Positions 1-8,552 are shown, numbered from the stretch's first letter. The stretch: 64,000 nucleotides of DNA from Rhodobacteraceae bacterium UBA6213 (GCA_002421605.1 DISJ01000016.1:39034-103033), one strand, 5' to 3'. Numbers and translations: made by a program. The notes: generated from the sequence alone by a model not told the origin.

Positions 1-2
1 TT

Positions 3-134
3 TCGTTGGCGGTTTCGGTTGCCGGGGTAGCAGCGTTGCGCGCCGTTCTTGACCAAGGCCAGGTCGGCACTGCCGGGTTGGTGCCTGGGGGGAGGCTGGC
101 CGCAACCACAGGTGCCAAATTCGTGCGCCCCTGA
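3..134 (+). CDS. Possible C-terminal end of an upstream gene (partial)
   Basis: An open frame enters from the left edge and stops with TGA at 132-134; the other two plus frames stop within the first 50 bases. The 43 codons are rich in G/C at the third position like the real genes here, and the translation ends in AATTGAKFVRP. I do not recognise the family from this tail. It may be the end of a plus-strand gene, or only a chance opening. Confidence 0.3.
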   Translation, partial: SLAVSVAGVAALRAVLDQGQVGTAGLVPGGRLAATTGAKFVRP

Positions 135-221
135 GCATTGCCGGGCTTGAAAGCCTGATCCGACATTCCCAAATTGTTTGCATCGGAGCGCCGCAGGAGC
201 GGGCTTCGGTGCAACCGTCTG

Positions 222-271
222 GCCCCGTTTGGGGCGGGCAAGCCACATCATCGCTCAAGAGAGGATGCAAC
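222..271 (+). promoter_or_regulatory. Putative ROSE-like RNA thermometer in the hsp20 leader
   Basis: Just before the Hsp20 start codon the leader holds UCGCUCAAGAGAGGAU (251-266), which folds the ribosome binding site GAGGA (261-265) against CGCUC across an AAGA loop, with a G-G opposition. This fits the UYGCU/AGGA core known for ROSE thermometers of alphaproteobacterial small heat-shock genes. A second perfect stem, GCCCC-GTTT-GGGGC, lies at 222-235, and ROSE leaders usually carry several stems. The assignment is from the pattern and gene context; no folding was computed. Confidence 0.5.
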
Positions 272-736
272 ATGCGTAACTTTGACTTCACACCGCTTTA
301 CCGCGCCACCGTGGGGTTCGACCACCTTGCCGATCTGATGGATCGCGCGATGTCGGCCGATGTGACCCAGCCCACGTATCCGCCCTACAACATTGAAAAG
401 CTTGGCGAAGATGCGTATCGCATTTCGATCGCAGTCGCAGGCTTTGCGGCCGATGACCTTTCGGTCGAAATGCGCGACGGCGCCCTGATTATCGCCGCGC
501 GCAAAGCCGCCGAGGAAACCCCGCGCAACTATCTGCACCGCGGCATCGCCACCCGCGCCTTCGAGCGCCGCTTTGCACTGGCCGAGCATGTGCAGGTGCA
601 AGGCGCGAGCCATGTGGACGGCATGCTGCACATCGACCTTTTGCGCGAAGTGCCCGAGGCGCTGAAACCGCGCCGGATCGAGATTGGTCGCCCTGAAGCG
701 CTTGAGGGCACCGCGGTAGAGACCATCGAAGTCTGA
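272..736 (+). CDS. Hsp20 family small heat-shock protein (IbpA-like)
   Basis: Predicted ATP-independent holdase chaperone of the cytoplasm, 154 residues. The alpha-crystallin domain covers roughly residues 30-135: a YPPYNIEK start, the segment YRISIAVAGF, the RAFERRF strand, and the closing GMLHIDLLREVPE followed by KPRRIEI. I chose ATG 272 because GAGGA lies 6 bases upstream; a longer in-frame start at 209 would run through the putative thermometer and adds non-conserved sequence. It stands alone between the window edge and the convergent dnaX-recR-tfoX operon. The possible ROSE hairpin over its ribosome binding site suggests heat-induced translation. Confidence 0.93.
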   Translation: MRNFDFTPLYRATVGFDHLADLMDRAMSADVTQPTYPPYNIEKLGEDAYRISIAVAGFAADDLSVEMRDGALIIAARKAAEETPRNYLHRGIATRAFERRFALAEHVQVQGASHVDGMLHIDLLREVPEALKPRRIEIGRPEALEGTAVETIEV

Positions 737-758
737 TCGAAGCCCCTAGAGGCTTGCT

Positions 759-784
759 GGGCGCGAGGGGCAACCCTCGCGCCC
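759..784. terminator. Bidirectional hairpin between hsp20 and tfoX-like gene
   Basis: A perfect 11-bp stem, GGGCGCGAGGG / CCCTCGCGCCC, closes on a GCAA tetraloop between two convergent genes. There is no T run on either side, so it is either a weak intrinsic terminator or an RNA 3'-end stabiliser for both transcripts. Confidence 0.55.
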
Positions 785-828
785 ATTCGCATGTCTTGAG
801 GTGCGATATTTTTGCAATGAATAGTCGG

Positions 829-1164
829 TCAGGGTTTGCGCCGGGACGTTGCTTTTGGCTTCGGCCTGGGCAGCGCTGTGGCTGTGGCGCGAATGAGCGC
901 CGCGAGAAAGTCGGCATCGTCCCAATGATCGGCCTCAAGGCGCAGGTGCGGGCGCGCACCGGGGTAGGGGGGTGCTAACGCGGCGTCAGGGGCCAGCGCC
1001 TGACCGGGTGCAGTGGGTTTGAGGAAAAGCGCGTCGTCGCAAACCATACCCACGAACTTGCCATCTGCATAAAGCCCGTATTCGCCGAACATCGGGCGCG
1101 CCGAAAGTCCTGCCTGCGAAGCCTGTTCAAGAAGATAGGCGATGGAGGCGGCTTCGGTTGCCAC
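829..1164 (-). CDS. TfoX/Sxy N-terminal domain protein
   Basis: A 111-residue protein carrying only the TfoX N-terminal domain: RPMFGEYGLYADGKFVGMVC (about residues 23-42) followed by ALFLKPT. The full-length TfoX/Sxy competence regulator of gammaproteobacteria has an added C-terminal domain that is absent here; single-domain versions are common in alphaproteobacteria and their role is not established. The ATG lies two bases after the recR stop, so it is probably the last gene of the dnaX-ybaB-recR operon. The lysine/arginine-rich tail (PKPKATSRRKP) may bind nucleic acid; that is inference. Confidence 0.8.
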   Translation of the reverse strand: MATEAASIAYLLEQASQAGLSARPMFGEYGLYADGKFVGMVCDDALFLKPTAPGQALAPDAALAPPYPGARPHLRLEADHWDDADFLAALIRATATALPRPKPKATSRRKP

Positions 1165-1166
1165 AA

Positions 1167-1766
1167 TCAGAACTGATGGCGCGCGCGAAGCGCCGCGAGG
1201 ATCGTGCCGTCGTCTAGATAATCAAGCTCGCCACCAATCGGCACGCCTTGTGCCAGCCCGGTAACGCTGACGCCTGAACCCGCCAGCGCGTCGGCGATGT
1301 AATGCGCGGTTGTCTGCCCTTCGACGGTGGCGTTGAGGGCGAGGATCACCTCGCGCAGACCTTCGGCGGGGATGCGCGCCAGCAGACGCGGGATGCCCAA
1401 ATCATCTGGGCCGACCGCTTCAAGCGCCGAAAGTGTGCCGCCAAGCACATGATAGCGGCCTTTGAAGGCGCGGCCACGTTCAATCGCCCATAGGTCGGCC
1501 ACGTCCTCGACTACGCAGATTTCGCCAGTGGCGCGAGCGGGGTTGGCGCAGATGTCGCAAAGATCGGTGGTGGCAAAGTTGCCGCAAGTGGCACATTCGC
1601 GCACCGTTTCCGCAACATGCGCCATCAGCGTGGCCAAGGGCGCCATCAGCGGGCCGCGTTTGCGGATCAGATAAAGCGCCGCGCGGCGAGCCGAACGAGG
1701 GCCAAGCCCCGGCAAGCGCGCCAAAAGCGCGATCAGGGCCTCGATCTCGTCAGTGGTGCTGGTCAC
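1167..1766 (-). CDS. recR: Recombination mediator protein RecR
   Basis: Helps RecO load RecA on gapped DNA (RecFOR pathway). The 199-residue length is normal for RecR. Visible features: helix-hairpin-helix LPGLGPRSARR (about 18-28), a four-cysteine zinc finger (C58, C61, C70, C73), then the Toprim segment starting ICVVEDVADLWAIE near residue 83. I chose the GTG at 1766; the same frame stays open to 1883, but the extra residues run through the ybaB coding region and do not resemble RecR. It follows ybaB by 7 bases in the classic dnaX-ybaB-recR order. Confidence 0.96.
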   Translation of the reverse strand: MTSTTDEIEALIALLARLPGLGPRSARRAALYLIRKRGPLMAPLATLMAHVAETVRECATCGNFATTDLCDICANPARATGEICVVEDVADLWAIERGRAFKGRYHVLGGTLSALEAVGPDDLGIPRLLARIPAEGLREVILALNATVEGQTTAHYIADALAGSGVSVTGLAQGVPIGGELDYLDDGTILAALRARHQF

Positions 1767-1773
1767 GCGTTTC

Positions 1774-2118
1774 TCACAGCGGCAGGTCCATGTCGGGCGG
1801 CAGGCCCATTTCAGCGGCGATCTTGCGCATTTCCTGCTTGCTGCGTTCAGCGGCGCGCATTTGCACATCCTTGATCGCGGCAAGGATCAGGTCTTCGACC
1901 ACTTCGCGGTCTTCGGCCTTGAAGATCGACGGGTCGATGTGCAGGGCGGTCAATGCGCCCTTGGCGTTCGCCTCGGCGCGCACAAGGCCCGCGCCGCTTT
2001 CGCCCTGTACGGTGATGCGCGTCAGTTCTTCTTGCAGCGCCGCCATGCGCGCCTGCGCGTCTTTTGCGGCTTTCATCATCTTGGCCATGTCGCCCATGCC
2101 GCCCAAGCCCTTGAACAT
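1774..2118 (-). CDS. YbaB/EbfC family nucleoid-associated protein
   Basis: A small DNA-binding dimer (114 residues), tweezer-shaped in solved homologues, that coats and bridges DNA. The sequence shows the standard order: MFKGLGGMGDMAKMMK start, a long amphipathic helix with QARMAALQEEL, a beta region with GLVRAEANAKG, and a C-terminal helix ending AAEMGLPPDMDLPL. ATG 2118 has AAGGAGAG 5 bases upstream. It sits between dnaX and recR, the arrangement found across bacteria, which points to work with replication or repair, although its precise role is unsettled. Confidence 0.95.
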   Translation of the reverse strand: MFKGLGGMGDMAKMMKAAKDAQARMAALQEELTRITVQGESGAGLVRAEANAKGALTALHIDPSIFKAEDREVVEDLILAAIKDVQMRAAERSKQEMRKIAAEMGLPPDMDLPL

Positions 2119-2128
2119 ACGTCTCTCC

Positions 2129-3877
2129 TTAGTCGTTTTCGAAGGGGTCCCAATCGTCGCCCACCCCCATTGCCGGGTCTGCTTCGGCGGCGTCTGGCGC
2201 GCCATCGGGGGTGGTGATACCGACAAAACGCGCGTCAGGGAAGGCTGCGAAAAGCGCCTGCACGACCGGGTTCTGCAGAGCCTGTTCTTCGACGGCGCGT
2301 CGGCCTTCGTCGCGCGTCTCGGCAATGGTCTTGCCGCCGCCGCTGGAGGTGATCGAAACCCCCCAACGCGCGCCGGTCCAGCCTTGCAGCCGTGATGCGA
2401 GCGTGGCGGCGAGATTGGGCGGGGCGTCATGCGCGGGTTCAAACTCGATCCGCCCGTGGCTGTAGCGCACGAGGCGCAGATGGGTTTCGACATCAATCAG
2501 CAGGCGCACATCGCGCATCCGGCGGATTAGGGCGAGCACATCTTCAAAGCGTTCATAGCGCGCCAGCGCGGTTTCGGGGGCTGCGGCAAGTGCGGTGGCA
2601 CCGCCGCCCGCCATCGGCGCAGATGCGCGCGGCGCTGGTGCGATAACAGCGCGCTCGCCCCCGCCCTGTGGCGCAGCAGGGGCGGCGGGCGCGGGCGCGG
2701 CGCTGCGTGGTGCGCCCTGTTGCAGCCGCTTCACCAAGGCGCCAGGGTCGGGAAGGTCGGCCACATGCGTCAGCCGGATCAGCGCCATTTCGGCGGCCAT
2801 CATGGCGTTGGGCGCCAGCGACACCTCATCAAGGACTTTCAGCAGCATTTGCCAAAGCCGGGTCAGCACCCGCATCGGCACCGCATCGGCCATCGCCTGA
2901 CCGCGGGCGCGTTCGGCGGGGGCGACGGTGGGGTCTTCGGCGGCCTCGGGCGTGATCTTGATGACCGAGACCCAATGCGTGATTTCAGCCAGATCGCGCA
3001 GCACCGCAATCGGGTCTGCGCCATCGGCATATTGCGCGCCAAGTTCGGCCAAGGCCTCGGCGGCCTGCCCCTTCAACACCATGTCGAACAGATCGAGCAC
3101 CCGGCCACGGTCAGCCAGCCCCAGCATTGCGCGCACCTGATCGGCACCGGTGATGCCAGCACCATGTGCAATTGCCTGATCCATCAGGCTCATCGCATCA
3201 CGTACGCTGCCTTCGGCGGCACGGGTGATAAGCGCGAGCGCGTCGGGTGCAATTTCGGCACCTTCTTTTGCGGCGATGGCGGAGAGATGGGCGATCATTA
3301 CCTCGGGCTCGATGCGGCGAAGATCAAATCGCTGGCAGCGCGACAGCACGGTTACCGGCACCTTGCGGATTTCGGTGGTGGCGAAGATGAATTTCACGTG
3401 CGGAGGCGGCTCCTCCAGCGTTTTCAGCAACGCGTTGAAGGCGTTGTTGGACAGCATGTGCACTTCGTCGATGATATAGACCTTGTAGCGCGCCGAGGCA
3501 GATCGGTATTGCACGCTTTCGATGATGTCGCGGATGTCAGCCACGCCGGTGCGGCTTGCCGCGTCCATTTCCAGCACATCAACATGGCGGCCCTCGGCAA
3601 TGCTGCGGCAATGCTCGCAGACGCCGCACGGCTCGGTGGTAGGCGCGCCGCTGCCATCGGCACCGATGCAGTTGAGGCCCTTGGCGATGATGCGGGCGGT
3701 AGTTGTTTTGCCCACCCCGCGCACGCCGGTCAGAATGAAGGCGTGGGCAATGCGGTCGGTCGCAAAGGCGTTGCGCAAGGTGCGCACCATCGCCTCTTGT
3801 CCGATCAGATCGGTAAAACTGGCGGGGCGGTATTTGCGGGCGAGGACCTGATAGCCTTGCGCGGTGGGTTCGGACAT
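2129..3877 (-). CDS. dnaX: DNA polymerase III subunit gamma/tau
   Basis: Clamp-loader ATPase of the replicative polymerase, 582 residues. The AAA+ core has Walker A GVRGVGKTT (51-59), a zinc module with C70, C84, C87 and C90, Walker B DEVH (137-140) followed by NNAFNALLKTLEEPP, and sensor-1 FIFATTE. Domain III and a proline/alanine-rich linker (about residues 385-440) precede the C-terminal tau-like region, which ends in an acidic DDWDPFEND tail. No obvious A-rich frameshift slippery site was noticed, so a short gamma form by frameshifting is not supported. First gene of the operon with ybaB, recR and tfoX; 83 bases separate it from rsgA. Confidence 0.97.
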   Translation of the reverse strand: MSEPTAQGYQVLARKYRPASFTDLIGQEAMVRTLRNAFATDRIAHAFILTGVRGVGKTTTARIIAKGLNCIGADGSGAPTTEPCGVCEHCRSIAEGRHVDVLEMDAASRTGVADIRDIIESVQYRSASARYKVYIIDEVHMLSNNAFNALLKTLEEPPPHVKFIFATTEIRKVPVTVLSRCQRFDLRRIEPEVMIAHLSAIAAKEGAEIAPDALALITRAAEGSVRDAMSLMDQAIAHGAGITGADQVRAMLGLADRGRVLDLFDMVLKGQAAEALAELGAQYADGADPIAVLRDLAEITHWVSVIKITPEAAEDPTVAPAERARGQAMADAVPMRVLTRLWQMLLKVLDEVSLAPNAMMAAEMALIRLTHVADLPDPGALVKRLQQGAPRSAAPAPAAPAAPQGGGERAVIAPAPRASAPMAGGGATALAAAPETALARYERFEDVLALIRRMRDVRLLIDVETHLRLVRYSHGRIEFEPAHDAPPNLAATLASRLQGWTGARWGVSITSSGGGKTIAETRDEGRRAVEEQALQNPVVQALFAAFPDARFVGITTPDGAPDAAEADPAMGVGDDWDPFEND

Positions 3878-3960
3878 GGAGCCTCGCGGGATTCGGTGCA
3901 GCTTGCAGGTTAGGCCCGGGGGGGCGCGGCGTCCAGCCTGCGAGGGCGATGCCTCAGCGC

Positions 3961-5007
3961 TTACTCGCGCGACCGCGTCTTGTCTTGCTTGGCCGACTTC
4001 ACCATGCGGGCAAAAGTACGCCCCTTGCGCCGCGCCTCGGCTTTGCTGAGCGCGGTGGCTTCATCTTCGCGCCGCAGCTTTTGCCAACGACCAAGACGCG
4101 CGGCATTCAACGTGCCCGCAGCCACTGCCGCGTTGATGGCGCAGCCGGGTTCGCGTTCATGCGCGCAATCGCGAAACCGGCAGGTTGCTGCCAGCGCCTC
4201 GATATCGTCGAACAGCTCGGCAATGCCTTCCGACGCGTCGATCAGTGCCAGTTCACGCATGCCCGGCATGTCGATCACCATGCCGCCACCGGGGACCGGG
4301 TGCAGGGCGCGCGCGGTAGTCGTGTGGCGGCCCTTGGCGTCATCTTCGCGGACCCCTTGCGTGGCAATGGCAAGGCCGGTCATCGCGTTCACAAGTGTGG
4401 ATTTGCCCACCCCGGAAGAACCCGCAAAGGCCACTGTCTGCCCCGGCCCACACCACCCCTCAAGCGCCGCAACCGCTTCGGGTGATTTGGCGTTGAGCGC
4501 AACCGCCGCTGCGACATGGGGCGAAATCGCGCGCGCGCGGGAAAGGAAATCTGTCACGTCTGCTGCCAGATCAGCCTTGGTCAGCACGATCACGGGCGCG
4601 ACGCCCGCATCAAGCGCGAGCGCTACATAACGTTCCAGCCGTGCCGGGTTGAAGTCGGCGTTACACGAAGAAACGATGAACAAGGTATCGACATTCGCGG
4701 CGATCAGCTGCGTGCGCACCTCGGTGCCTGCCGCCTTGCGCGTCAAAAGCGAGCGGCGATCAAGCACCCGGCAGATGCGCGCCGTTTCCGGTTCGGCTAG
4801 CACCCAGTCGCCCACGGCCACACTGCCCGCGCTGAGATCGGGGGGAAACTGCAACGTTATCGCACCCGCCTCGCCCAGACCGGTGGCGCGACTGCGCTCG
4901 ACCCCGCTCAGTCGAAGCGGCACCAGAGCGCGTTCATCCGCGCCGATCTGCGCGGCGAAATCGTTGGACCAGCCGAGTTTTTCAAGGGAAGTGGGTATTG
5001 ATGTCAT
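3961..5007 (-). CDS. rsgA: Ribosome small subunit-dependent GTPase A
   Basis: Late 30S-subunit maturation GTPase, 348 residues. The G motifs are circularly permuted as expected for the family: G4 TKAD (143-146) comes before G1 GSSGVGKST (196-204) and G3 DMPG (246-249). An N-terminal OB-fold includes VAVGDWVLAE (about 63-72). The C-terminal zinc site is C276, C281, H283 and C289. The tail is rich in lysine and arginine (ARRKGRTFARMVKSAKQDK), suitable for rRNA contact. Same strand as the dnaX operon but separated by 83 bases that hold the final bases before the dnaX start, so probably a separate transcript. Confidence 0.96.
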   Translation of the reverse strand: MTSIPTSLEKLGWSNDFAAQIGADERALVPLRLSGVERSRATGLGEAGAITLQFPPDLSAGSVAVGDWVLAEPETARICRVLDRRSLLTRKAAGTEVRTQLIAANVDTLFIVSSCNADFNPARLERYVALALDAGVAPVIVLTKADLAADVTDFLSRARAISPHVAAAVALNAKSPEAVAALEGWCGPGQTVAFAGSSGVGKSTLVNAMTGLAIATQGVREDDAKGRHTTTARALHPVPGGGMVIDMPGMRELALIDASEGIAELFDDIEALAATCRFRDCAHEREPGCAINAAVAAGTLNAARLGRWQKLRREDEATALSKAEARRKGRTFARMVKSAKQDKTRSRE

Positions 5008-5137
5008 GGCGGCTAAAATGGCACAGCCGCGCCTTTAGCGCATCCAAAATGCGCGCCGTCATGGTGCGGCGCGCGCAAGTAGGGATCGGCGCGGCAAAGC
5101 GGCCACACTCGGGCATGCGACGATGTGATGACGACCA

Positions 5138-5485
5138 TTATTTGGCACATTCCCTGCAGCGCATGATCGTCGGATCGAAATCGAGCCGCTTTTCTCCGAT
5201 GAACTCACCGCAGGCGTCGCACCAGCCGAAATCGTCGCTGTCAAAACGCCGGACGGCGGCTTCAAGCGCTTGGATGCGCGCAAAGCGGCGGGCATCTTGC
5301 GCGGCGGCCATGGCCTGTTGCTGCAGGGCGTCCATGCGCGATAGGCGCCCCACGCTTTGCTGATCAAGCTCAACCGGTTTGCGATGCGCTGCTGTGGCGC
5401 TTGAAGCCTGGCGAAGTGCGGCAAGCTCTTCCCACAAACGCGGCAGGAGTCGGGCTTTCATTTGGGCGGATGATGGTTCGTTCAT
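5138..5485 (-). CDS. TraR/DksA-family zinc-finger protein
   Basis: A 115-residue member of the DksA/TraR superfamily. The C-terminal zinc finger is visible as CDACGEFIGEKRLDF followed by MRCREC, with the typical FGWCDACG lead-in at about residue 82. The N-terminal coiled coil is shorter than in true DksA (about 150 residues) and I do not see a convincing acidic DxxDxA loop tip, so it may bind in the RNA polymerase secondary channel like TraR or have lost that role. It starts 4 bases after the stop of the upstream universal stress gene, so the two are very likely co-transcribed. Confidence 0.85.
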   Translation of the reverse strand: MNEPSSAQMKARLLPRLWEELAALRQASSATAAHRKPVELDQQSVGRLSRMDALQQQAMAAAQDARRFARIQALEAAVRRFDSDDFGWCDACGEFIGEKRLDFDPTIMRCRECAK

Positions 5486-5489
5486 ACCG

Positions 5490-6353
5490 TTAGCGGATCA
5501 GAACGACCGACACCTTGCAAGACCGGATCATCGCGGTCGTGGTCGAACCAATGATCAGGCTGCGGATGCGTGAATGCCCGTAGGCGCCCATCACCAGCAA
5601 GTCGAATCGCGCGTCATCCACCAGCTTGGCCAGCGCAGCCTCTGGTAGGCCCGGCAACGTCGCGGTTTCCGCCTCGATCCCTGCGGCGTGCAGCAAGGCT
5701 TTTGCATCGCGAAGCCCTTTTTCCACGGCTGTGGACGCGCTGCCCACGGTAACAACGTGCACCGCCAGCCCCTGAAACAGCGGGCTGCGGGCGATGTGAT
5801 CGATTGCTTTCATCGCAGATGTGCCGCCGTCGTAGGCGACCAAAACCTTCGAGATCGGCCTGAAGGCGCGCGAAGCCACGAACACCGGCTTTTGGCTGGT
5901 GCGAACGATCCGCTCGAGGTTTGATCCCAGATGCCCCTTGGCAAAATCCGCCGCTTCGCCGCGCTTTCCCAGTATGACGACGCGCGCGTCGCCTTCTACC
6001 TCGGCGACGGCTTCTACAACGTCGCCATGGCGTAAGCGCGTGGTAATGTCGCTGACGCCGTCCTTTTCGAGGATGGCGCGGGCATCGTCCAGAATGGCGC
6101 GGCCGCGATGGCTGATAAGCTTGGCGCGTTGTGCATCAAGTGCTGCCAGCTCTTCCAGCAGCGCGGTGCGCGCGCCGAGTTTGATTGCGCCCGAATGGTC
6201 ATGCGTATCGGCGGCCTCGCGGCGGCCAAGGACGTGGATCAGCTCGACCGCAGACCCGGTGCGTTGCGAAATCCACGCTGCATGATCGCAGACACTTTGC
6301 GAATAGACGGAACCATCTACAAGGGCGACGATTTTCTGTGGTTGTTGGGTCAT
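5490..6353 (-). CDS. Universal stress protein with two Usp domains
   Basis: 287 residues made of two tandem UspA-like domains. Domain 1 begins KIVALVDGSVYSQSVCDHAA; domain 2 begins SKVLVAYDGGTSAMKAIDHIA (about residue 160). The ATP-binding signature G-x2-G-x9-G-S is present near the end (GAYGHSRIRSLIIGSTT), so domain 2 probably binds ATP; domain 1 shows only a weak version (LGKRGE). Lies between the SulP transporter gene (16-base gap) and the DksA-like gene (4-base gap), suggesting a stress-linked operon. A second, related tandem Usp lies at 25431-26270. Confidence 0.92.
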   Translation of the reverse strand: MTQQPQKIVALVDGSVYSQSVCDHAAWISQRTGSAVELIHVLGRREAADTHDHSGAIKLGARTALLEELAALDAQRAKLISHRGRAILDDARAILEKDGVSDITTRLRHGDVVEAVAEVEGDARVVILGKRGEAADFAKGHLGSNLERIVRTSQKPVFVASRAFRPISKVLVAYDGGTSAMKAIDHIARSPLFQGLAVHVVTVGSASTAVEKGLRDAKALLHAAGIEAETATLPGLPEAALAKLVDDARFDLLVMGAYGHSRIRSLIIGSTTTAMIRSCKVSVVLIR

Positions 6354-6369
6354 CTGGATTGTCGCTCCC

Positions 6370-7860
6370 TCAATGCGCCATCAGCTTGTCGATCGCGCCC
6401 GGCTTGTCATGAACGGCAAGCCTGTCAACAATGGTGTCCGACGCCTCGTTCATACCGACGATCTCGACTTCGGCCCCGTCACGACGAAACTTCAAGATCG
6501 CCATGTCGAGCGCCTGCACGCTGGAAATATCCCAGATATGCGCGCGGCTAACATCGATGATGACCTTTTCAAGCGCCTCTTTGAAGTCAAAGGCATTCAT
6601 GAAATCTTCGACCGAACCGTAGAACAGTTGACCTTCGACGGTGTAGGTGCGCTCACGTCCGTCCTTCGAGATGGTGGTGGTGACGTTGAACAACTGTGCG
6701 ATTTTGCCTGCGAAGAAAATGCCCGAAAGCAGCACGCCCACCAACACGCCGATCGCGAGGTTGTGTGTGTAAACCACTGTTACAACAGTCGCAATCATGA
6801 CGATCGAGGACGAGCGCGGATGCACCTTGAGGTTTTTGATCGACGACCACGAAAAGGTGCCGACACTGACCATGATCATGATCGCCACTAGCGCCGCCAT
6901 CGGGATCTTGCTGACAAGATCGCCTAGGCCCACGACCATGATCAAAAGCGAAATCCCCGCAAAAAAGGCCGACAGGCGCCCACGCCCACCCGATTTCACG
7001 TTGATGATCGACTGCCCGATCATCGCGCAACCGGCCATGCCACCGATAAAGCCGGTCGCGGTATTGGCGATTCCCTGACCGATGCATTCCTGATTGCGGT
7101 CCGATTTGGTGTCGGTCAGCTCATCGACGATGTTCTGCGTCATCAGGCTTTCTAGCAGGCCCACCACGGCTACGGCGAAGGAATAGGGCAGGATAATCAG
7201 CAGCGTCTCGACTGTCAGGGGAATCTGCGGGATCAGAAAGATCGGCAGCGTGTCCGGAAGCGCACCCATGTCGCCTACCGTTCGCACATCCCAGCCGAAA
7301 AACAGCGTGAGCCCGGTCAGCACGACTATTGTTACCAGCGGTGAGGGGATAGCTTTCGTCAGTTTCGGGAAAAGGTAGATGATCGCCAGCCCGGCTGCGA
7401 CCAGCACATAGGTGAGCCAAGTGACGTTCCTTGGGTCCAATTCTGGCAACTGGGCCGCAAAGATCAGGATCGCCAGCGCGTTCACAAAGCCCGTCATCAC
7501 TGATTTGGAAACGTACCGCATGACGAAGCCGAGCTTGAGCACACCTGCTGCGACCTGGATCAGGCCAGCCAGCACCGTTGCGGCCAGTAAGTATTGCAGT
7601 CCGTATTCTTTAACGAGCGTGACCATCAGCACCGCGGTCGCCGCGGTTGCGGCCGAGATCATGCCGGGACGCCCGCCGGTGATTGCGACGATCACGGCAA
7701 TGGAAAAACTGGCATAAAGCCCGACCTTGGGGTCCACGCCCGCGATGATCGAAAAGGCGATGGCTTCCGGGATCAGGGCAAGGGCCACAACCAGCCCCGC
7801 GAGCAGGTCACCCCGGATGTTGCTCGTCCATTGGGCGCGGTAGGCGTCAGGTGAAATCAT
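6370..7860 (-). CDS. SulP family anion transporter with STAS domain
   Basis: 496-residue inner-membrane carrier of the SLC26/SulP family. The N-terminal half shows the family signature around DLLAGLVVALALIPEAIAFS (about 18-37) and VGLYASF, then about a dozen hydrophobic segments, and a cytoplasmic STAS domain from about residue 400 (VEGQLFYGSVEDFMNAF, then VIIDVSRAHIWDISSVQALD). Substrate could be sulfate, bicarbonate or another anion; the sequence alone does not decide. The gene leads a probable operon with a universal stress protein and a DksA-like protein rather than sulfate-assimilation genes, so sulfate specificity should not be assumed. Confidence 0.93.
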   Translation of the reverse strand: MISPDAYRAQWTSNIRGDLLAGLVVALALIPEAIAFSIIAGVDPKVGLYASFSIAVIVAITGGRPGMISAATAATAVLMVTLVKEYGLQYLLAATVLAGLIQVAAGVLKLGFVMRYVSKSVMTGFVNALAILIFAAQLPELDPRNVTWLTYVLVAAGLAIIYLFPKLTKAIPSPLVTIVVLTGLTLFFGWDVRTVGDMGALPDTLPIFLIPQIPLTVETLLIILPYSFAVAVVGLLESLMTQNIVDELTDTKSDRNQECIGQGIANTATGFIGGMAGCAMIGQSIINVKSGGRGRLSAFFAGISLLIMVVGLGDLVSKIPMAALVAIMIMVSVGTFSWSSIKNLKVHPRSSSIVMIATVVTVVYTHNLAIGVLVGVLLSGIFFAGKIAQLFNVTTTISKDGRERTYTVEGQLFYGSVEDFMNAFDFKEALEKVIIDVSRAHIWDISSVQALDMAILKFRRDGAEVEIVGMNEASDTIVDRLAVHDKPGAIDKLMAH

Positions 7861-8394
7861 GCAAATTCGTTCCTGATCGACTCGGGCCAGACAGGCCGTA
7901 TGTCGATATGTGTTCCATGTGTCAGTTCGGGTTGTCCGGCTGGTCAGCGACCGAAAATGCTACCCGGGCTAGCACCGGGCACATGCTTTGCAGGGCCTGT
8001 TACGCGTAAGGGTGCTTTGTTGGCAACCCAAAAACCGCATCGCGCCGCTGCACCGCAGCATTGGCTGGTTGCAAAGAAACACCGCGCGTGGTTTCGGTAG
8101 CCTGCCACCGGCGCGAAATCGCGCAGGCTTCGTGCGCGCCACTGCAGATACCCGCATGGATGAAATCGCTAGATCGGCCCACACCGTTCAGGGGCACAAA
8201 TTTGTTGCGACAATCTCTCTCGCGCCAATGATCTCGCATAGTTCATCAGGCGCGCCGATCTGGACGACCCACTTTTTTCGAACCTGCCAGAGGAGTTTGA
8301 TACCTGCTTAAAGACCCTTTTGTTGTAAAGCGTGCAGCAAACGCTCCTGAAGCAAGAGGGTTTCTTGAAAATCAATGCGCGAGAAGGGGGAAGG
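7861..8394. other. 534-base stretch without a supported gene
   Basis: Between the sulP start and the SRP RNA gene on the same strand. It should contain the sulP promoter and the end of the SRP transcript. The open frames here are short, lack plausible ribosome sites and resemble no family. A run on the plus strand (about 8250-8327) translates to an acidic peptide-like string but has no start codon. No tRNA, repeat or transposon remnant was seen. Confidence 0.6.
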
Positions 8395-8492
8395 GTGAGA
8401 GGCTGGACAACGACCCAAGCGGGGCTCGTTACGGCTGCTTCCTTCCGGACCTGACCGGGTTGGCGAGGCGCTCGCCCGCGCCAACCTCTCGA
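8395..8492 (-). ncRNA. ffs: Small bacterial signal recognition particle RNA (4.5S)
   Basis: On the minus strand the universally conserved apical hairpin reads GGTCAGGTCCGGAAGGAAGC, with its GGAA tetraloop and the asymmetric loop bound by Ffh. The ends pair: GAGAGGTTGG at the 5' side with CCAGCCTCTC at the 3' side, giving one rod-shaped RNA of about 94-98 nucleotides, the normal size for the small (Alu-less) form. With Ffh it targets membrane and exported proteins. Ends are estimated from the pairing. Confidence 0.95.
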
Positions 8493-8552
8493 ACGGCGAT
8501 ATAGGCGGATGGGGACGGCAATGCAAGCGCGCTTGCGGCCCCCGGTCCGGTT

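Noticed and set aside
2720..3913. A 397-codon open frame opposite dnaX
   Set aside because: Antisense to dnaX; histidine- and glycine-rich composition typical of reverse-frame shadows.
8250..8327. Plus-strand frame giving an acidic, protein-like tail (DLDDPLFSNLPEEFDTCL...)
   Set aside because: It is closed by a stop upstream, has no usable start codon and spans only about 26 codons; probably chance or an old remnant.
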